From Actinomycetospora chibensis (GTDB lineage: Bacteria > Actinomycetota > Actinomycetes > Mycobacteriales > Pseudonocardiaceae), in assembly GCF_028737215.1 (NCBI RefSeq), contig NZ_JAQZAM010000004.1:186001-250000 (forward strand): a DNA stretch of 64,000 nucleotides, read 5' to 3'. The position numbers and the translations under genes are program-made. Shown one piece after another: positions 1 to 8,274 of the stretch. The notes under the pieces were generated by a model that saw only the letters and a program-made list of their open reading frames with translations, ran no database searches and was not told the origin of the DNA. How positions within the stretch are numbered: position 1 is the stretch's first letter; each line of letters starts with the position of its first letter.

Positions 1-1
1 C

Positions 2-292
2 GCGATGGGCGCGCAGAGCAGCACGGCGTTGCGGCTCGGGGAGTCGACGACCTACCTGACCGGCACGCTCACCGGGGCGACGGTCGCTCTCGTCACGGGC
101 GGCTCGCGGCGCCGGGTGGCGGGGTTGCGTCAGCTCGTCGCGCTGGTCGTGGGGGCGACGGTGGCCGCGGTGCTGCTCGGCGTCCTGCGCTGGTCGGTGC
201 CGGTGCTCGCCGTGCTCCTCGTGGTCGCGGCGCTCGCCGTGCTGGGACGGCCGGCGCACGTACCTCGCACAGCAGACCGCACACCCGGTTAG
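2..292 (+). CDS. DUF1275 (YoaK-type) membrane protein, C-terminal part
   Basis: The frame is open from the left edge, so the N-terminus lies outside the window. About 96 residues remain. The visible start of the fragment reads [23 protein letters not shown], which is the conserved STTY(L/V)TGTLTG segment typical of DUF1275/YoaK proteins. Two hydrophobic stretches follow, around residues 45-60 and 65-80, with a short basic tail. The family is predicted to be polytopic membrane protein of unknown transport or other role. Its stop codon TAG overlaps the -10 hexamer of dapE. I am fairly sure of the family and make no functional claim. Confidence 0.7.
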   Translation, partial: AMGAQSSTALRLGESTTYLTGTLTGATVALVTGGSRRRVAGLRQLVALVVGATVAAVLLGVLRWSVPVLAVLLVVAALAVLGRPAHVPRTADRTPG

Positions 293-295
293 CCT
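290..295 (+). promoter_or_regulatory. -10 hexamer TAGCCT of leaderless dapE
   Basis: TAGCCT lies 8 nt before the GTG start of dapE. The hexamer overlaps the stop codon of the preceding gene. The spacing fits a transcript that begins at or next to the start codon. No -35 consensus is evident. Confidence 0.5.
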
Positions 296-303
296 CGCGG
301 GTC

Positions 304-1383
304 GTGAGCGCCCCACCCGTGACCCTCGACCTGCTCGCCGACCCCGTCACGCTGACCGCGGCCCTCGTCGACGTGCCGAGCGTGTCCGGCGACGAGCGGG
401 CCCTGGCCGACGCGGTCCAGGCGGCGCTGGCGGTCCAGGCGCCCCACCTCGAGATCCTGCGCTCCGGGGACGCGGTGCTGGCGCGCACGCGCCTGGGCCG
501 GGCGCGGCGGGTGCTGCTGGCGGGGCACCTGGACACGGTGCCGATCGCCGACAACGTGCCGTCGCGGCGCGAGGGCGGGACGCTGTACGGCTGCGGGACG
601 AGTGACATGAAGTCCGGGGTCGCGGTGATGACCCACCTCGCCGCCGCCGTCCGCGAGCCCGCGCACGACGTCACGCTCGTGCTCTACGACTGCGAGGAGA
701 TCGAGTCGGCGCGCAACGGGCTCGGCCGGCTCGAGCGCGAGCACCGCGACTGGCTCGACGCCGACCTCGCGCTGCTCGGCGAGCCCACGTCCGGGCAGGT
801 CGAGGCGGGGTGCCAGGGCACGCTGCGGGTCGTCGTGAGGACCACCGGCCGGCGCGCGCACTCGGCGCGCTCGTGGCTGGGCGAGAACGCGATCCACGCT
901 GCGGCCCCGGTGCTGGCCCGCCTGGCGGACTACACCGCGCGTGACGTCGACATCGACGGGTGCCGCTACCGCGAGGGCCTGCAGGCGGTCCGGATCGCGG
1001 GCGGCGTCGCCGGCAACGTCGTGCCCGACGCGTGCGAGGTGACGGTCAACTTCCGCTTCGCCCCCGACCGGTCGCTCGACGACGCCCGCGAGCACGTGGC
1101 CGGAGTGCTCGACGGCTTCGACCTCGTCGAGACCGACGCCGCCGCGGGCGCGCTGCCCGGCCTCGCCGCGCCGGCTGCGGCGGACTTCGTCGCGGCGACG
1201 GGGACGACGCCGGTGGCCAAGTACGGCTGGACCGACGTCGCCCGCTTCGCCGCGCTCGGCATTCCGGCGCTGAACTTCGGCCCCGGCGACCCGAACCTCG
1301 CGCACACCCGCGAGGAGTCGGTGCCGGTCGAGGCCGTCACCGCCGCGTGCGACGTCCTGCGCGGGTACCTGACCCGCGCCTGA
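304..1383 (+). CDS. dapE: succinyl-diaminopimelate desuccinylase
   Basis: DapE removes succinate from N-succinyl-LL-diaminopimelate in the succinylase branch of lysine and peptidoglycan precursor synthesis, in the cytoplasm. The 359-residue product is the usual length for actinobacterial DapE (M20 peptidase family). Metal-site motifs are visible: AGHLDTVP (His and Asp) near residue 77, CGTSDMKSG near 99, DCEEIE near 125, [14 protein letters not shown] near 160, and the closing [10 protein letters not shown] near 340. The GTG start is supported by a TAGCCT -10 box 8 nt upstream, with no Shine-Dalgarno, so the gene looks leaderless. It is followed by a hairpin repeat before a convergent gene. 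Confidence 0.93.
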   Translation: MSAPPVTLDLLADPVTLTAALVDVPSVSGDERALADAVQAALAVQAPHLEILRSGDAVLARTRLGRARRVLLAGHLDTVPIADNVPSRREGGTLYGCGTSDMKSGVAVMTHLAAAVREPAHDVTLVLYDCEEIESARNGLGRLEREHRDWLDADLALLGEPTSGQVEAGCQGTLRVVVRTTGRRAHSARSWLGENAIHAAAPVLARLADYTARDVDIDGCRYREGLQAVRIAGGVAGNVVPDACEVTVNFRFAPDRSLDDAREHVAGVLDGFDLVETDAAAGALPGLAAPAAADFVAATGTTPVAKYGWTDVARFAALGIPALNFGPGDPNLAHTREESVPVEAVTAACDVLRGYLTRA

Positions 1384-1397
1384 CCCTGCGCCGGAAG

Positions 1398-1455
1398 CGC
1401 GCGAAGGGCACCTTCAGCCGGATAGAGCGGCGAACGGTGCCTCTCGCCGGAACGG
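1398..1455. repeat. 58-bp imperfect palindromic element, copy 1 (terminator-like)
   Basis: This element sits between the convergent dapE and wrbA genes. Its left arm contains GCGAAGGGCACCTTC and its right arm can pair back over about 13 of 20 positions across a short loop. A second copy (22585-22642) matches at 52 of 58 positions. It is placed where a bidirectional terminator is expected, but lacks a U-tract, as is common in high-GC actinomycetes. Confidence 0.6.
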
Positions 1456-1482
1456 CGCGAGCGGGTCGCCCGCCGGGGACGG

Positions 1483-2115
1483 TCAGATCGCCGCGACCTC
1501 GCCGCGCCCGGCGACGATCTGCCGTGTGACGGTTGCGACGCGCTGGCCGGCGTACTGCGTGGCCTGGCGCGTGTCGTCCGAGATCGGGATCGAGCCCTGG
1601 CCGTCGACGTGCGACGGGCCGTAGGGGTTCCCGGTGGTGAACTGGATCGGGTCGGTGTAGCCCGGAGTCACGAGGATGCCGCCGAAGTGGTGGATCGTGT
1701 TGTAGAGCGCGAGCAGCGTCGACTCCTGGCCGCCGTGGGCGGTCGAGGTCGAGGTGAACCCGGAGTAGACCTTGTCGGCGAGCTGGCCCTGCGCCCACTG
1801 CGGGCCGAGGGTGTCGATGAACTGCTTGAGCTGCGCGGTGACGTTGCCGTAGCGCGTCGGCGTGCCGAACACGACGGCGTCGGCCCAGAGCACGTCGTCG
1901 GCCGTGGCCTCGGGGACGTCCTGCGTCGCCTCGGCGTGCTGCGCCCAGGCCTCGTTCGCGGCGATCGCCTCGGGCGGCGCCAGCTCGTGCACCTTGCGGA
2001 TCCGGACCTCGGCACCTGCGTTCTCCAGGCCCTTCGCGTAGTCCTGGGCCATCGCGTGGATCGTGCCGGTGGAGCTGTAGTAGATGATCGCGACCTTCGG
2101 GGTGACCGTGGCCAT
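1483..2115 (-). CDS. wrbA: NAD(P)H:quinone oxidoreductase, WrbA type IV flavodoxin-like
   Basis: WrbA enzymes are FMN-binding cytoplasmic tetramers that reduce quinones by two electrons and avoid semiquinone formation. The 210-residue product shows the flavodoxin phosphate loop YYSSTGTIHAMA near residue 10, FGTPTRYGNV near 80, and the family signature TSTSTAHGGQE near 115. The ATG at 2115 is preferred because it begins the conserved MATVTPKVAIIYYS segment and has GGAG-like sequence upstream; an in-frame start 33 nt earlier adds non-conserved residues. Upstream (2134-2150) is a dyad that resembles the operators of the MarR/dioxygenase promoter 13 kb away, suggesting shared control. The gene is convergent with dapE. 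Confidence 0.9.
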   Translation of the reverse strand: MATVTPKVAIIYYSSTGTIHAMAQDYAKGLENAGAEVRIRKVHELAPPEAIAANEAWAQHAEATQDVPEATADDVLWADAVVFGTPTRYGNVTAQLKQFIDTLGPQWAQGQLADKVYSGFTSTSTAHGGQESTLLALYNTIHHFGGILVTPGYTDPIQFTTGNPYGPSHVDGQGSIPISDDTRQATQYAGQRVATVTRQIVAGRGEVAAI

Positions 2116-2133
2116 GGGGAGCCTCCAGAGCAG

Positions 2134-2150
2134 TAGTTGTCGATTCAACT
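2134..2150. promoter_or_regulatory. operator-like dyad upstream of wrbA
   Basis: The 17-mer TAGTTGTCGATTCAACT holds the perfect inverted repeat AGTTG/CAACT with a 6-nt spacer. It matches 13 of 17 positions of TACTTGATGCTTCAACT in the MarR-DODA intergenic region. It lies 19-35 nt upstream of the wrbA start, a usual repressor position. Confidence 0.5.
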
Positions 2151-2236
2151 TCGGGTGCCACGCCCCGTCCCGTGCGAAACCGGAGCCGTCGTGCCGGCCG
2201 TCACCCCACGGACCGGCCCCGTTCGTGGGGTGCTCC

Positions 2237-2242
2237 TAGGCT
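2237..2242 (+). promoter_or_regulatory. -10 hexamer TAGGCT of leaderless LOG gene
   Basis: TAGGCT followed by 7 nt and then ATG at 2250. No Shine-Dalgarno is visible. Confidence 0.45.
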
Positions 2243-2249
2243 CGTCGGC

Positions 2250-3029
2250 ATGCTCCACGACGACCCGGCCGGCCGGGATGCCACGGCCCCGCGCCCGACC
2301 ACCATCGACCGCCGCCGATCCGAGCACCGGGACCCGGCGCGCCTGTCGTCGACCACCGACCAGCGCCTGCTCGACTCCCGCGGGCCGGTCGACTGGGTGC
2401 ACTCCGACGCCTGGCGCCTCCAGCGCATCCAGGCCGAGTTCGTCGAGGGCTTCAGCGTGCTCGCCGAGATCCCGCGGGCGGTGACGGTCTTCGGCTCCGC
2501 GCGCACGACGACCGACCACCCCGAGTACCTCCGCGGGGTCGAGCTGGGCGCGGCGCTGGCGCAGGCGGGCTATGCGGTGATCACCGGCGGGGGGCCGGGT
2601 GTCATGGAGGCGGCCAACCGCGGGGCCTCCGAAGCGGGTGGCCTGTCCGTCGGCCTGGGCATCGAGCTGCCGTTCGAGCAGGGTCTGAACCCCTGGGTCG
2701 ACCTCGGCGTCGGGTTCCGCTACTTCTTCGCCCGCAAGACGATGTTCGTCAAGTACGCGCAGGCCTTCGTCTGCCTGCCGGGCGGCTTCGGCACGCTCGA
2801 CGAGCTGTTCGAGGCGCTCGTGCTCGTGCAGACCGGCAAGGTCACCCGCTTCCCGGTCGTCCTGCTCGGACGCGACTACTGGGGCGGGCTGGTCGAGTGG
2901 CTCGCCGGCCCGGCGCTGGCCGCCGGCACCATCAGCCAGCGCGACGTCGACCTCATCCACCTCACCGACGACATCGACGAGGTCGTGACCATCGTCGAGG
3001 AGGGCTTCCGCGAGGCGGTGGGTTCTTGA
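2250..3029 (+). CDS. LOG family protein (TIGR00730 type), first copy
   Basis: LOG proteins are Rossmann-fold enzymes. Characterised members hydrolyse cytokinin riboside 5'-monophosphates or related nucleotides to the base and ribose phosphate. The 259-residue product carries the family signatures GGGPGVMEAANRGA near residue 118 and PGGFGTLDELFEAL near 175. An N-terminal extension of about 55 residues rich in Arg and Asp precedes the core. ATG 2250 is chosen because of the TAGGCT box 7 nt upstream; an upstream in-frame start (2172) would run through that promoter. It overlaps a second LOG gene by TTGA. A LOG gene beside folP2 and gpgS also occurs in mycobacteria. Confidence 0.85.
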   Translation: MLHDDPAGRDATAPRPTTIDRRRSEHRDPARLSSTTDQRLLDSRGPVDWVHSDAWRLQRIQAEFVEGFSVLAEIPRAVTVFGSARTTTDHPEYLRGVELGAALAQAGYAVITGGGPGVMEAANRGASEAGGLSVGLGIELPFEQGLNPWVDLGVGFRYFFARKTMFVKYAQAFVCLPGGFGTLDELFEALVLVQTGKVTRFPVVLLGRDYWGGLVEWLAGPALAAGTISQRDVDLIHLTDDIDEVVTIVEEGFREAVGS

Positions 3030-3589
3030 GCGACGGGTCCGGGACGCTCGCCGTCTGCGTGTTCTGCGCCTCCGGGCCGGTACCCGAGGCTGCCGTCGCG
3101 CTCGCCGCCGAGGTCGGCACGGCGATCGCCGCGCGGGGCTGGAGCCTGGTCTCGGGCGGCGGGCGGGTGTCGATGATGGGCGCGGTGGCCCAGGCCGCGC
3201 GCGAGGGCGGCGCCCGCACCGTCGGCGTCATCCCCGAGGCCCTCGTGGCCCACGAGGTCGCCGACGACGAGGCCGACGACCTGGTGGTCGTCAGCGACAT
3301 GCGCACCCGCAAGGGCGAGATGGACGCGCGCAGCGACGCGGTCCTCGCCCTGCCCGGCGGGCTCGGGACGCTCGAGGAGCTCTTCGAGGCGTGGACCTCG
3401 CGGTCGCTGCGGATGCACGACAAGCCCGTCGTCGTGCTCGATCCCGACGGCCACTACGACCCCCTGTTCGCCTGGCTCGACGGCCTGCGCGGCACCGGCT
3501 ACGTCTCGGAGCGCGGCATGGCGGGCGTGGTGCGGACGAGCACGGTCGGCGACGCGCTCGACGCCCTCGGAGCCGTTCAGCGCACGTAG
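3026..3589 (+). CDS. LOG family protein (TIGR00730 type), second copy
   Basis: This is a compact 187-residue LOG protein with the same nucleotide 5'-monophosphate phosphoribohydrolase fold as its neighbour. It shows SGGGRVSMMGAVAQAA near residue 44 and the catalytic-site motif PGGLGTLEELFEAW near residue 110. The start is TTG at 3026, which overlaps the stop of the first copy as TTGA; an in-frame ATG 129 nt upstream only adds an Arg-rich shadow segment, so translational coupling is likely. The two copies differ greatly in sequence and length, so this is an old duplication or two subfamilies. Its 3' end overlaps the convergent reductase gene by 13 bp. Confidence 0.82.
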   Translation: MSDGSGTLAVCVFCASGPVPEAAVALAAEVGTAIAARGWSLVSGGGRVSMMGAVAQAAREGGARTVGVIPEALVAHEVADDEADDLVVVSDMRTRKGEMDARSDAVLALPGGLGTLEELFEAWTSRSLRMHDKPVVVLDPDGHYDPLFAWLDGLRGTGYVSERGMAGVVRTSTVGDALDALGAVQRT

Positions 3590-4326
3590 CGGACCAGCAG
3601 CGTGCTGTCGTCGACCAGCAGCGACGCGACCTCGAACGCCGCCGGGGGGCTCAGCGCCGCCGGGCCGGACGCCACCCGCGCCGCCCGGCCCGCCACGGCC
3701 AGCGGGGCGATGCTCAGCCGGATCTCGTCGACGAGGCCGCGGGCGAGCAGGCTGCCGACGAGCCCGGGCCCGCCCTCGCAGTCGATGCGCCGCAGGCCCG
3801 CGTCCGCGAGCTGCGCGACCGCGTCGGCGAGGTCCACCTCCTCCTCACCGGCCAGCACGACGTGGGCGCCCGCGTCCTGCCAGGCGCGCCGCCGGTCCTC
3901 GGGGGCGCTCGCGCAGGTGATCACGATCGAGGGGACTTCGACGTCGGTGACGCTCGTGGCGTCGGCGGGCAGCGACGCCCCCGACGTGACGAGGGCGAGC
4001 GGCGCGACGGGCGACAGCCCGTGGCGCTCGCGGCGCGCGGTGGTCGTGGCGTCGGGCCGCAGCCCCGGGTAGTCCTCGGCGACGGCCGTCCCCGCCCCGA
4101 GCAGGACCACGTCGGCCAGGTCGTGCCCGAGCGCGAACACCCGTCGGTCCGCCGGGGTGGACAGCCCGGCGGACGTCCCCTCGACCTCGATGCCGCCGTC
4201 GAGGGAGCTGACGAAGTTGACCGCGAGCCAGTGGTCCCTGTCCTCGTCGCCGGCCGGGTACGTGTAGAGCTCCTCGAGCGCGGCCTCGTCGAGATCCCGC
4301 GCGGGCAGCGGCCAGACCTGCTGCAT
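3577..4326 (-). CDS. pyrimidine reductase / dihydrofolate reductase-like (RibD C-terminal) protein
   Basis: The product of 249 residues belongs to the RibD C-terminal/DHFR-like NADPH-dependent reductase fold. Visible signatures are FVSSLDGGIEVEG near residue 33, VVLLGAGTAVAEDYPGL near 66, and the late glycine motif CEGGPGLVGSLL near 190, typical of RibD_C. Family members reduce a ribosylamino-pyrimidine in riboflavin or folate-like routes, but single-domain actinobacterial copies are often uncharacterised, so the substrate is an inference. ATG 4326 overlaps the folP stop (TGATG), giving a coupled two-gene operon. The gene context with folP2 makes a pteridine-related role possible. Confidence 0.75.
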   Translation of the reverse strand: MQQVWPLPARDLDEAALEELYTYPAGDEDRDHWLAVNFVSSLDGGIEVEGTSAGLSTPADRRVFALGHDLADVVLLGAGTAVAEDYPGLRPDATTTARRERHGLSPVAPLALVTSGASLPADATSVTDVEVPSIVITCASAPEDRRRAWQDAGAHVVLAGEEEVDLADAVAQLADAGLRRIDCEGGPGLVGSLLARGLVDEIRLSIAPLAVAGRAARVASGPAALSPPAAFEVASLLVDDSTLLVRYVR

Positions 4327-5219
4327 CAGCTCATCCAGCGCTCGGCGCGGGACGGCGGCCGGTGCCCGGCGATGCTCGCCACCATCTCCAGCGTCTGGCG
4401 GGTCTCCTCCACCTGGTGCACCCGCACCATGGCCACCCCCGCCTGCGCGGCCAGGGCCGTGGCGGCGAGCGTGCCGGTCAGCCGGCCGTCGAGGGGCACG
4501 TCGAGCGTCTCGCCGACGACCCCCTTGTTCGACATCGCGAGCAGGACGGGCGTCCCGGTGGCGATGAGCCGCGGCAGGCCGCGCAGGACCTCGAGGCTCT
4601 GCAGGGTGTTCTTCCCGAAGTCGATGGTCGGGTCGAGCAGGATGCCCTCGGCGGGGACCCCGGCGGCGATCGCGCGCTCGGCGAGAGCCGTGGTGTCGTC
4701 GATGACCGAGGCGACGACGTCGGTGTAGGTGGGCCGCACCGGGTCGGTGCGCGGCGTCAGGCCTCCGGTGTGGGCGCACACGTACCCGGCCCCGTGGGTG
4801 GCGGTGGCGGCCAGGATCTCCGGATCCCAGCCCGCCCAGCTGTCGTTGACCAGGTCGGCGCCGGCGGCGAGGCACGCGTCGGCGACCTCGGCGCGGTAGG
4901 TGTCTATGCTGATCACGAGGTCGGGGAACCGCTCCCGGGCCCAGCGCAGGGTGGGCACCACCCGGTCGAGCTCCTCCGCGACGGAGACGTCCTGACCGGG
5001 GCTCGCGGGGACACCGCCGAGGTCCACGACGTCCGCGCCGGCGGCGACGGCGTCCTCGATGGCGGCCTGCGCCGCCTCCGGTGACCACGTGGCGCCGTTG
5101 TCGTAGAACGAATCCGGGGTGCGGTTGACGATCGCCATGATCAGGGCGCGGTCCCGGCTCAGACGCCGGCCGCGGATCACCATCTGCGTCGGTGCGGACG
5201 GCCCGGCCACGACGTTCAC
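4326..5219 (-). CDS. folP2: dihydropteroate synthase family protein, FolP2-like
   Basis: The 297-residue TIM-barrel protein has the pterin-binding family motifs MAIVNRTPDSFYDNGATW near residue 28, VDLGGVPASPGQDV near 65, ISIDTYRAEVADACLAAG near 100 and LLDPTIDFGKN near 195. The sequence, especially the RTPDSFYDNG segment, is of the mycobacterial FolP2 type rather than the sulfonamide-target FolP1. FolP2 next to gpgS is conserved in actinobacteria, and the mycobacterial FolP2 is reported to lack ordinary dihydropteroate synthase activity, so the true reaction is uncertain. The GTG start is taken at 5219. Unlike in mycobacteria, the gene points away from gpgS. Confidence 0.82.
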   Translation of the reverse strand: MNVVAGPSAPTQMVIRGRRLSRDRALIMAIVNRTPDSFYDNGATWSPEAAQAAIEDAVAAGADVVDLGGVPASPGQDVSVAEELDRVVPTLRWARERFPDLVISIDTYRAEVADACLAAGADLVNDSWAGWDPEILAATATHGAGYVCAHTGGLTPRTDPVRPTYTDVVASVIDDTTALAERAIAAGVPAEGILLDPTIDFGKNTLQSLEVLRGLPRLIATGTPVLLAMSNKGVVGETLDVPLDGRLTGTLAATALAAQAGVAMVRVHQVEETRQTLEMVASIAGHRPPSRAERWMS

Positions 5220-5315
5220 GACCCGGACACCGTCCCCACGCCGCGGGCCACGTCCCGGTGCTCGGTCACCATGCCGTCTTGATACACGATCTCCGCGACA
5301 CGCTCAGGACCGTCG

Positions 5316-6263
5316 GTGAGGGACGCGACCGAGCACTGGTTCCCGCGGCGGACGTGGGCCCGCCCGACGTGGACCGCGGCGGAGCTCACCGCGGCCCGCG
5401 CCGGGCGGACGGTGTCGGTGGTCCTGCCGGCGCTCGACGAGGAGGCGACGGTGGGCGGAGTGGTCGCCGCGGTGCGGCCCCTGCTCGGCACGCTGGTCGA
5501 CGAGATCGTCGTCGTCGACTCCGGGTCCACCGACGCCACCGCCGCCCGTGCCCGCGAGGCCGGCGCCCGCGTCGTCCGACGGGACGCCGTGCTGCCCGAC
5601 GTCCCGGTCCGGCCGGGCAAGGGCGAGGTGCTGTGGCGCTCGCTCGCGGCCACGTCGGGCGACCTGGTCGTCTTCCTCGACTCCGACCTCGTCGACCTCG
5701 GCCCCGATTTCGTCGTGAACCTGCTCGGGCCGCTGCTCACCGTCGACGGCGTGGCGCTGGTCAAGGGCTTCTACCACCGGCCCCTGCGGCTTCCGTCCTC
5801 CGGGATGGCCGACACCGACGCGGCCCTCACCGGCGGCGGCCGGGTCACCGAGCTGACCGCCCGCCCCGCCCTCGCCGCGCTGCGCCCCGAGCTCGCCGGC
5901 GTCGTGCAGCCCCTCGGCGGGGAGTACGCCGCGACCCGCGAGCTGCTCGAGTCGCTGCCCTTCGCGGCGGGCTACGGCGTCGAGATCGGCCTGCTCCTCG
6001 ACACCCACACCACGCGCGGGCTCGACGCGATCGCCCAGGTCGACCTCGGCGTGCGCAAGCACCGCCACCGCAGCCTGAGGGCCCTCGGCGCCACGGCCGC
6101 CGAGGTGCTCGACGCCGTGCTGCGCCGCTGCGTCCCCGGGCACCCGGGGGCGGACCCGCTGACGCAGTTCGTGCCCGTCGACGGCGACTGGCTGCCCGAC
6201 GAGCAGGCCGTCGCCACCGCCGACCGCCCGCCGCTCGCGACACAGCGGGCCACCGGGAGCTGA
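5316..6263 (+). CDS. gpgS: glucosyl-3-phosphoglycerate synthase
   Basis: GpgS joins glucose from UDP-glucose to 3-phosphoglycerate, the first step to glucosylglycerate and to polymethylated methylglucose lipopolysaccharides. The 315-residue GT-A (GT81) protein has SVVLPALDEEATVGGVV near residue 33, VVVDSGSTDATAARA near 65, the phosphoglycerate-loop-like RPGKGEVLWRSL near 97, and FLDSDLVDLGPDFV near 117 with the metal-binding DSD. Near residue 200 the GGEYAATRELLESLPFAAGYGVEIGLL-like region fits this family. The GTG at 5316 is the likely start. It is divergent from folP2 with about 96 bp between them, which must hold both promoters. Confidence 0.9.
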   Translation: MRDATEHWFPRRTWARPTWTAAELTAARAGRTVSVVLPALDEEATVGGVVAAVRPLLGTLVDEIVVVDSGSTDATAARAREAGARVVRRDAVLPDVPVRPGKGEVLWRSLAATSGDLVVFLDSDLVDLGPDFVVNLLGPLLTVDGVALVKGFYHRPLRLPSSGMADTDAALTGGGRVTELTARPALAALRPELAGVVQPLGGEYAATRELLESLPFAAGYGVEIGLLLDTHTTRGLDAIAQVDLGVRKHRHRSLRALGATAAEVLDAVLRRCVPGHPGADPLTQFVPVDGDWLPDEQAVATADRPPLATQRATGS

Positions 6264-6286
6264 CGGAGAGCATCGGTCGGCACCCC

Positions 6287-6292
6287 TACGAT
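6287..6292 (+). promoter_or_regulatory. -10 hexamer TACGAT of leaderless DivIVA-domain gene
   Basis: TACGAT is followed by 8 nt and ATG 6301. No Shine-Dalgarno is present. Confidence 0.45.
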
Positions 6293-6300
6293 CGAGGGTC

Positions 6301-6801
6301 ATGGGCAGCGCGCTGGTGTACGTCATCGTGGTGGGCCTCGTGGCCGCCGCGGTCTACCTGCTGGCGGCCTTCGTCTTCGGCCGGGGTGAGGAGCTCGCCC
6401 CGATGCCGCCCGGCGCCACTCCCACGCGGCTGCCCGCCCGCGACCTCACCGCGGGCGACGTGCGCGACCTGCGCTTCCAGCAGGCCCTGCGCGGCTACAA
6501 GTGCAGCGAGGTCGACTGGGCGCTCGAGCGTCTCGCGGCCGAGGTCGACGCCCTGCGCGCCCGCATCGACGCCATGGAGGCCGACGGCGAGGCACCCCCG
6601 GCGACGCTCAACGGCCACGCCGAACCCGCGAGCGACCTGGCCGACCTGGCCGACCCGACACCCACCGACCCCACCGCGACGGGCCGGGACGCGCCCGGCC
6701 CGTCACAGGCCGCGGGGCAGGCTGCGGCAGCGGCTGCGTCACACGGGGCGTCGTCCGGTGCCGGGCGGGGAATGTCCGGCGTCGACGGCCCCGGACGCTG
6801 A
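6301..6801 (+). CDS. membrane-anchored DivIVA-domain protein
   Basis: A 166-residue protein with one N-terminal membrane segment (residues 5-25) followed by a short DivIVA-like helix. The key segment is LTAGDVRDLRFQQALRGYKCSEVDWALERL (residues about 50-80), which is the F-x-x-A-x-R-GY-x-x-x-EVD pattern of short actinobacterial DivIVA-domain proteins. The rest is Ala/Pro/Gly-rich and probably disordered. Such genes follow gpgS in mycobacteria too. DivIVA domains bind curved membrane or partner proteins at growth sites; a role in polar envelope growth is inference. The start is fixed by a leaderless promoter. Confidence 0.75.
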   Translation: MGSALVYVIVVGLVAAAVYLLAAFVFGRGEELAPMPPGATPTRLPARDLTAGDVRDLRFQQALRGYKCSEVDWALERLAAEVDALRARIDAMEADGEAPPATLNGHAEPASDLADLADPTPTDPTATGRDAPGPSQAAGQAAAAAASHGASSGAGRGMSGVDGPGR

Positions 6802-6835
6802 CGCGGGTCCCGACAGCACGCGGAAGGAACGCCGG

Positions 6836-7303
6836 ATGGCGCGACGGGAGATCACGGTGTCGGTCGACGTCGACGCACCGGTCCAGACGGTGTGGGGCGA
6901 GGTCACCGACTGGGAGTCCCAGGGGGAGTGGATGCTCGGCACCGCCGTGAAGGTCACCCGCGGCGACGGCACGAGCGTCGGGTCGGAGCTCGCCGCGACC
7001 ACCGGCGTCGGTCCCCTCGGGGTCACCGACACGATGGAGATCGTCGGCTGGGACCCGCCGCACCGGGCCACCGTCCGCCACACCGGCCGCGTCGTGCGCG
7101 GCAGCGGCGTGTTCACCGTCCTGGAGCGCCGCACCGACGACGGTCGCGAGGCGTCGACGTTCGTGTGGAGCGAGCAGCTCGACCTGCCGCTCGGCGCCCT
7201 CGGGGCGCTGGGCTGGCCGGTGGTCAAGCCGGCCTTCGCCTGGGGCGTCAAGCGCTCGCTCGACGTCCTGGCCCGCCGGTGCGAGGAGAGCTGGTCGCGG
7301 TGA
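6836..7303 (+). CDS. SRPBCC (START/Bet v1-like) family protein
   Basis: The 155-residue protein begins with the typical polyketide-cyclase/SRPBCC opening ITVSVDVDAPVQTVWGEVTDWESQ and ends with a long amphipathic helix SLDVLARRCEESW, the usual helix-grip fold layout. It should bind a hydrophobic ligand in the cytoplasm, but no ligand can be read from sequence. ATG 6836 follows GGAAGGAA at a good distance. It lies 7 bp before the glycosylase gene, so the two are probably co-transcribed. Confidence 0.8.
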   Translation: MARREITVSVDVDAPVQTVWGEVTDWESQGEWMLGTAVKVTRGDGTSVGSELAATTGVGPLGVTDTMEIVGWDPPHRATVRHTGRVVRGSGVFTVLERRTDDGREASTFVWSEQLDLPLGALGALGWPVVKPAFAWGVKRSLDVLARRCEESWSR

Positions 7304-7310
7304 CGGGGCG

Positions 7311-7916
7311 GTGAGCGCCCCGGGGGATGCCGCGATCGTCGGTGACGACGGGATCGGCCGCTGCCCGTGGGGCGCGGGGAGCGAGCTGCTCGGCGAGTAC
7401 CACGACCGCGAGTGGGGCCGCGTGCTCCACGGTCGCGACGCGCTCTACGAGCGGATCAGCCTCGAGGCGTTCCAGTCCGGCCTCTCGTGGTTGATCGTGC
7501 TGCGCAAGCGGCCCGCGTTCCGGGAGGCGTTCGCCGGGTTCGACCCCGAGGCCGTCGCCCGCTTCGACGGGACCGACACGGCACGCCTGCTGGCCGACGC
7601 GGGCATCGTCCGCAACCGCGCCAAGATCGAGGCGACGGTGGCGAACGCCCGCGCCGTGCTGGCCCTGGCCGACCGCGGGGAGGACCTCGACACCCTGCTC
7701 TGGTCGTTCGCCCCGCCCCCGCGGGAGCAGCCGCCGAGCGGGTTCGAGGACGTGCCCGCGACCACCCCCGCGTCGACCGCGATGGCGAAGGCGCTGCGGG
7801 CCCGCGGCTTCCGGTTCGTGGGCCCGACGACCTGCTACGCGCTCATGCAGGCGACCGGGATGGTCGACGACCACGTGGCCGGATGCTTCCGCGCGATCGG
7901 CGCACCGGGGGGCTGA
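7311..7916 (+). CDS. tag: DNA-3-methyladenine glycosylase I
   Basis: This cytoplasmic base-excision enzyme removes 3-methyladenine from alkylated DNA. All zinc-site and family signatures are visible in the 201-residue protein: GRCPWGAGSELL near residue 12, YHDREWGR near 28, SWLIVLRKRPAFREAF near 55, and TTCYALMQATGMVDDHVAGC near 172 holding the second His/Cys pair. The GTG start lies 7 bp after the SRPBCC stop. A tag gene in this position is also found in the mycobacterial gpgS region. Confidence 0.92.
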   Translation: MSAPGDAAIVGDDGIGRCPWGAGSELLGEYHDREWGRVLHGRDALYERISLEAFQSGLSWLIVLRKRPAFREAFAGFDPEAVARFDGTDTARLLADAGIVRNRAKIEATVANARAVLALADRGEDLDTLLWSFAPPPREQPPSGFEDVPATTPASTAMAKALRARGFRFVGPTTCYALMQATGMVDDHVAGCFRAIGAPGG

Positions 7917-8080
7917 CCGGCCGCGTGACCGGGGCGGACACGCCCGGATGATCGCTCCGGTGTCGTGCCGGTCGGTCGCATGGTGAAGAATCGTCGCCTG
8001 TCACACGGCGCTCGCTCTCCGGACGCCCACGCGGGCGACGCGGGGAACGGGGACGACGCAGCTCGCGGAGGGAGCACGCT

Positions 8081-8248
8081 ATGGCGGCCATGAAGCCCCG
8101 GACCGGAGACGGTCCCCTCGAGGTCACCAAGGAGGGGCGCGGCATCGTGATGCGCGTGCCGCTCGAAGGTGGGGGGCGCCTCGTCGTCGAGATGACGGCG
8201 GACGAGGCGGGCGACCTGCGGGAGGCTCTGACGGGCGTGGTCGGCTGA
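8081..8248 (+). CDS. small DUF3117 protein
   Basis: A 55-residue protein beginning MAAMKPRTGDGPLEVTKEGR and continuing IVMRVPLEGGGRLVVEMT. This is the highly conserved actinobacterial DUF3117 family (Rv1211-like), whose function is unknown. ATG 8081 follows GCGGAGGGAGC, a strong ribosome binding site. It is easy to miss because of its length. Its position after tag matches the mycobacterial order. It lies 26 bp before pepA. Confidence 0.88.
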   Translation: MAAMKPRTGDGPLEVTKEGRGIVMRVPLEGGGRLVVEMTADEAGDLREALTGVVG

Positions 8249-8274
8249 GCACCGCGACCGCCGGGCAGGACGCC

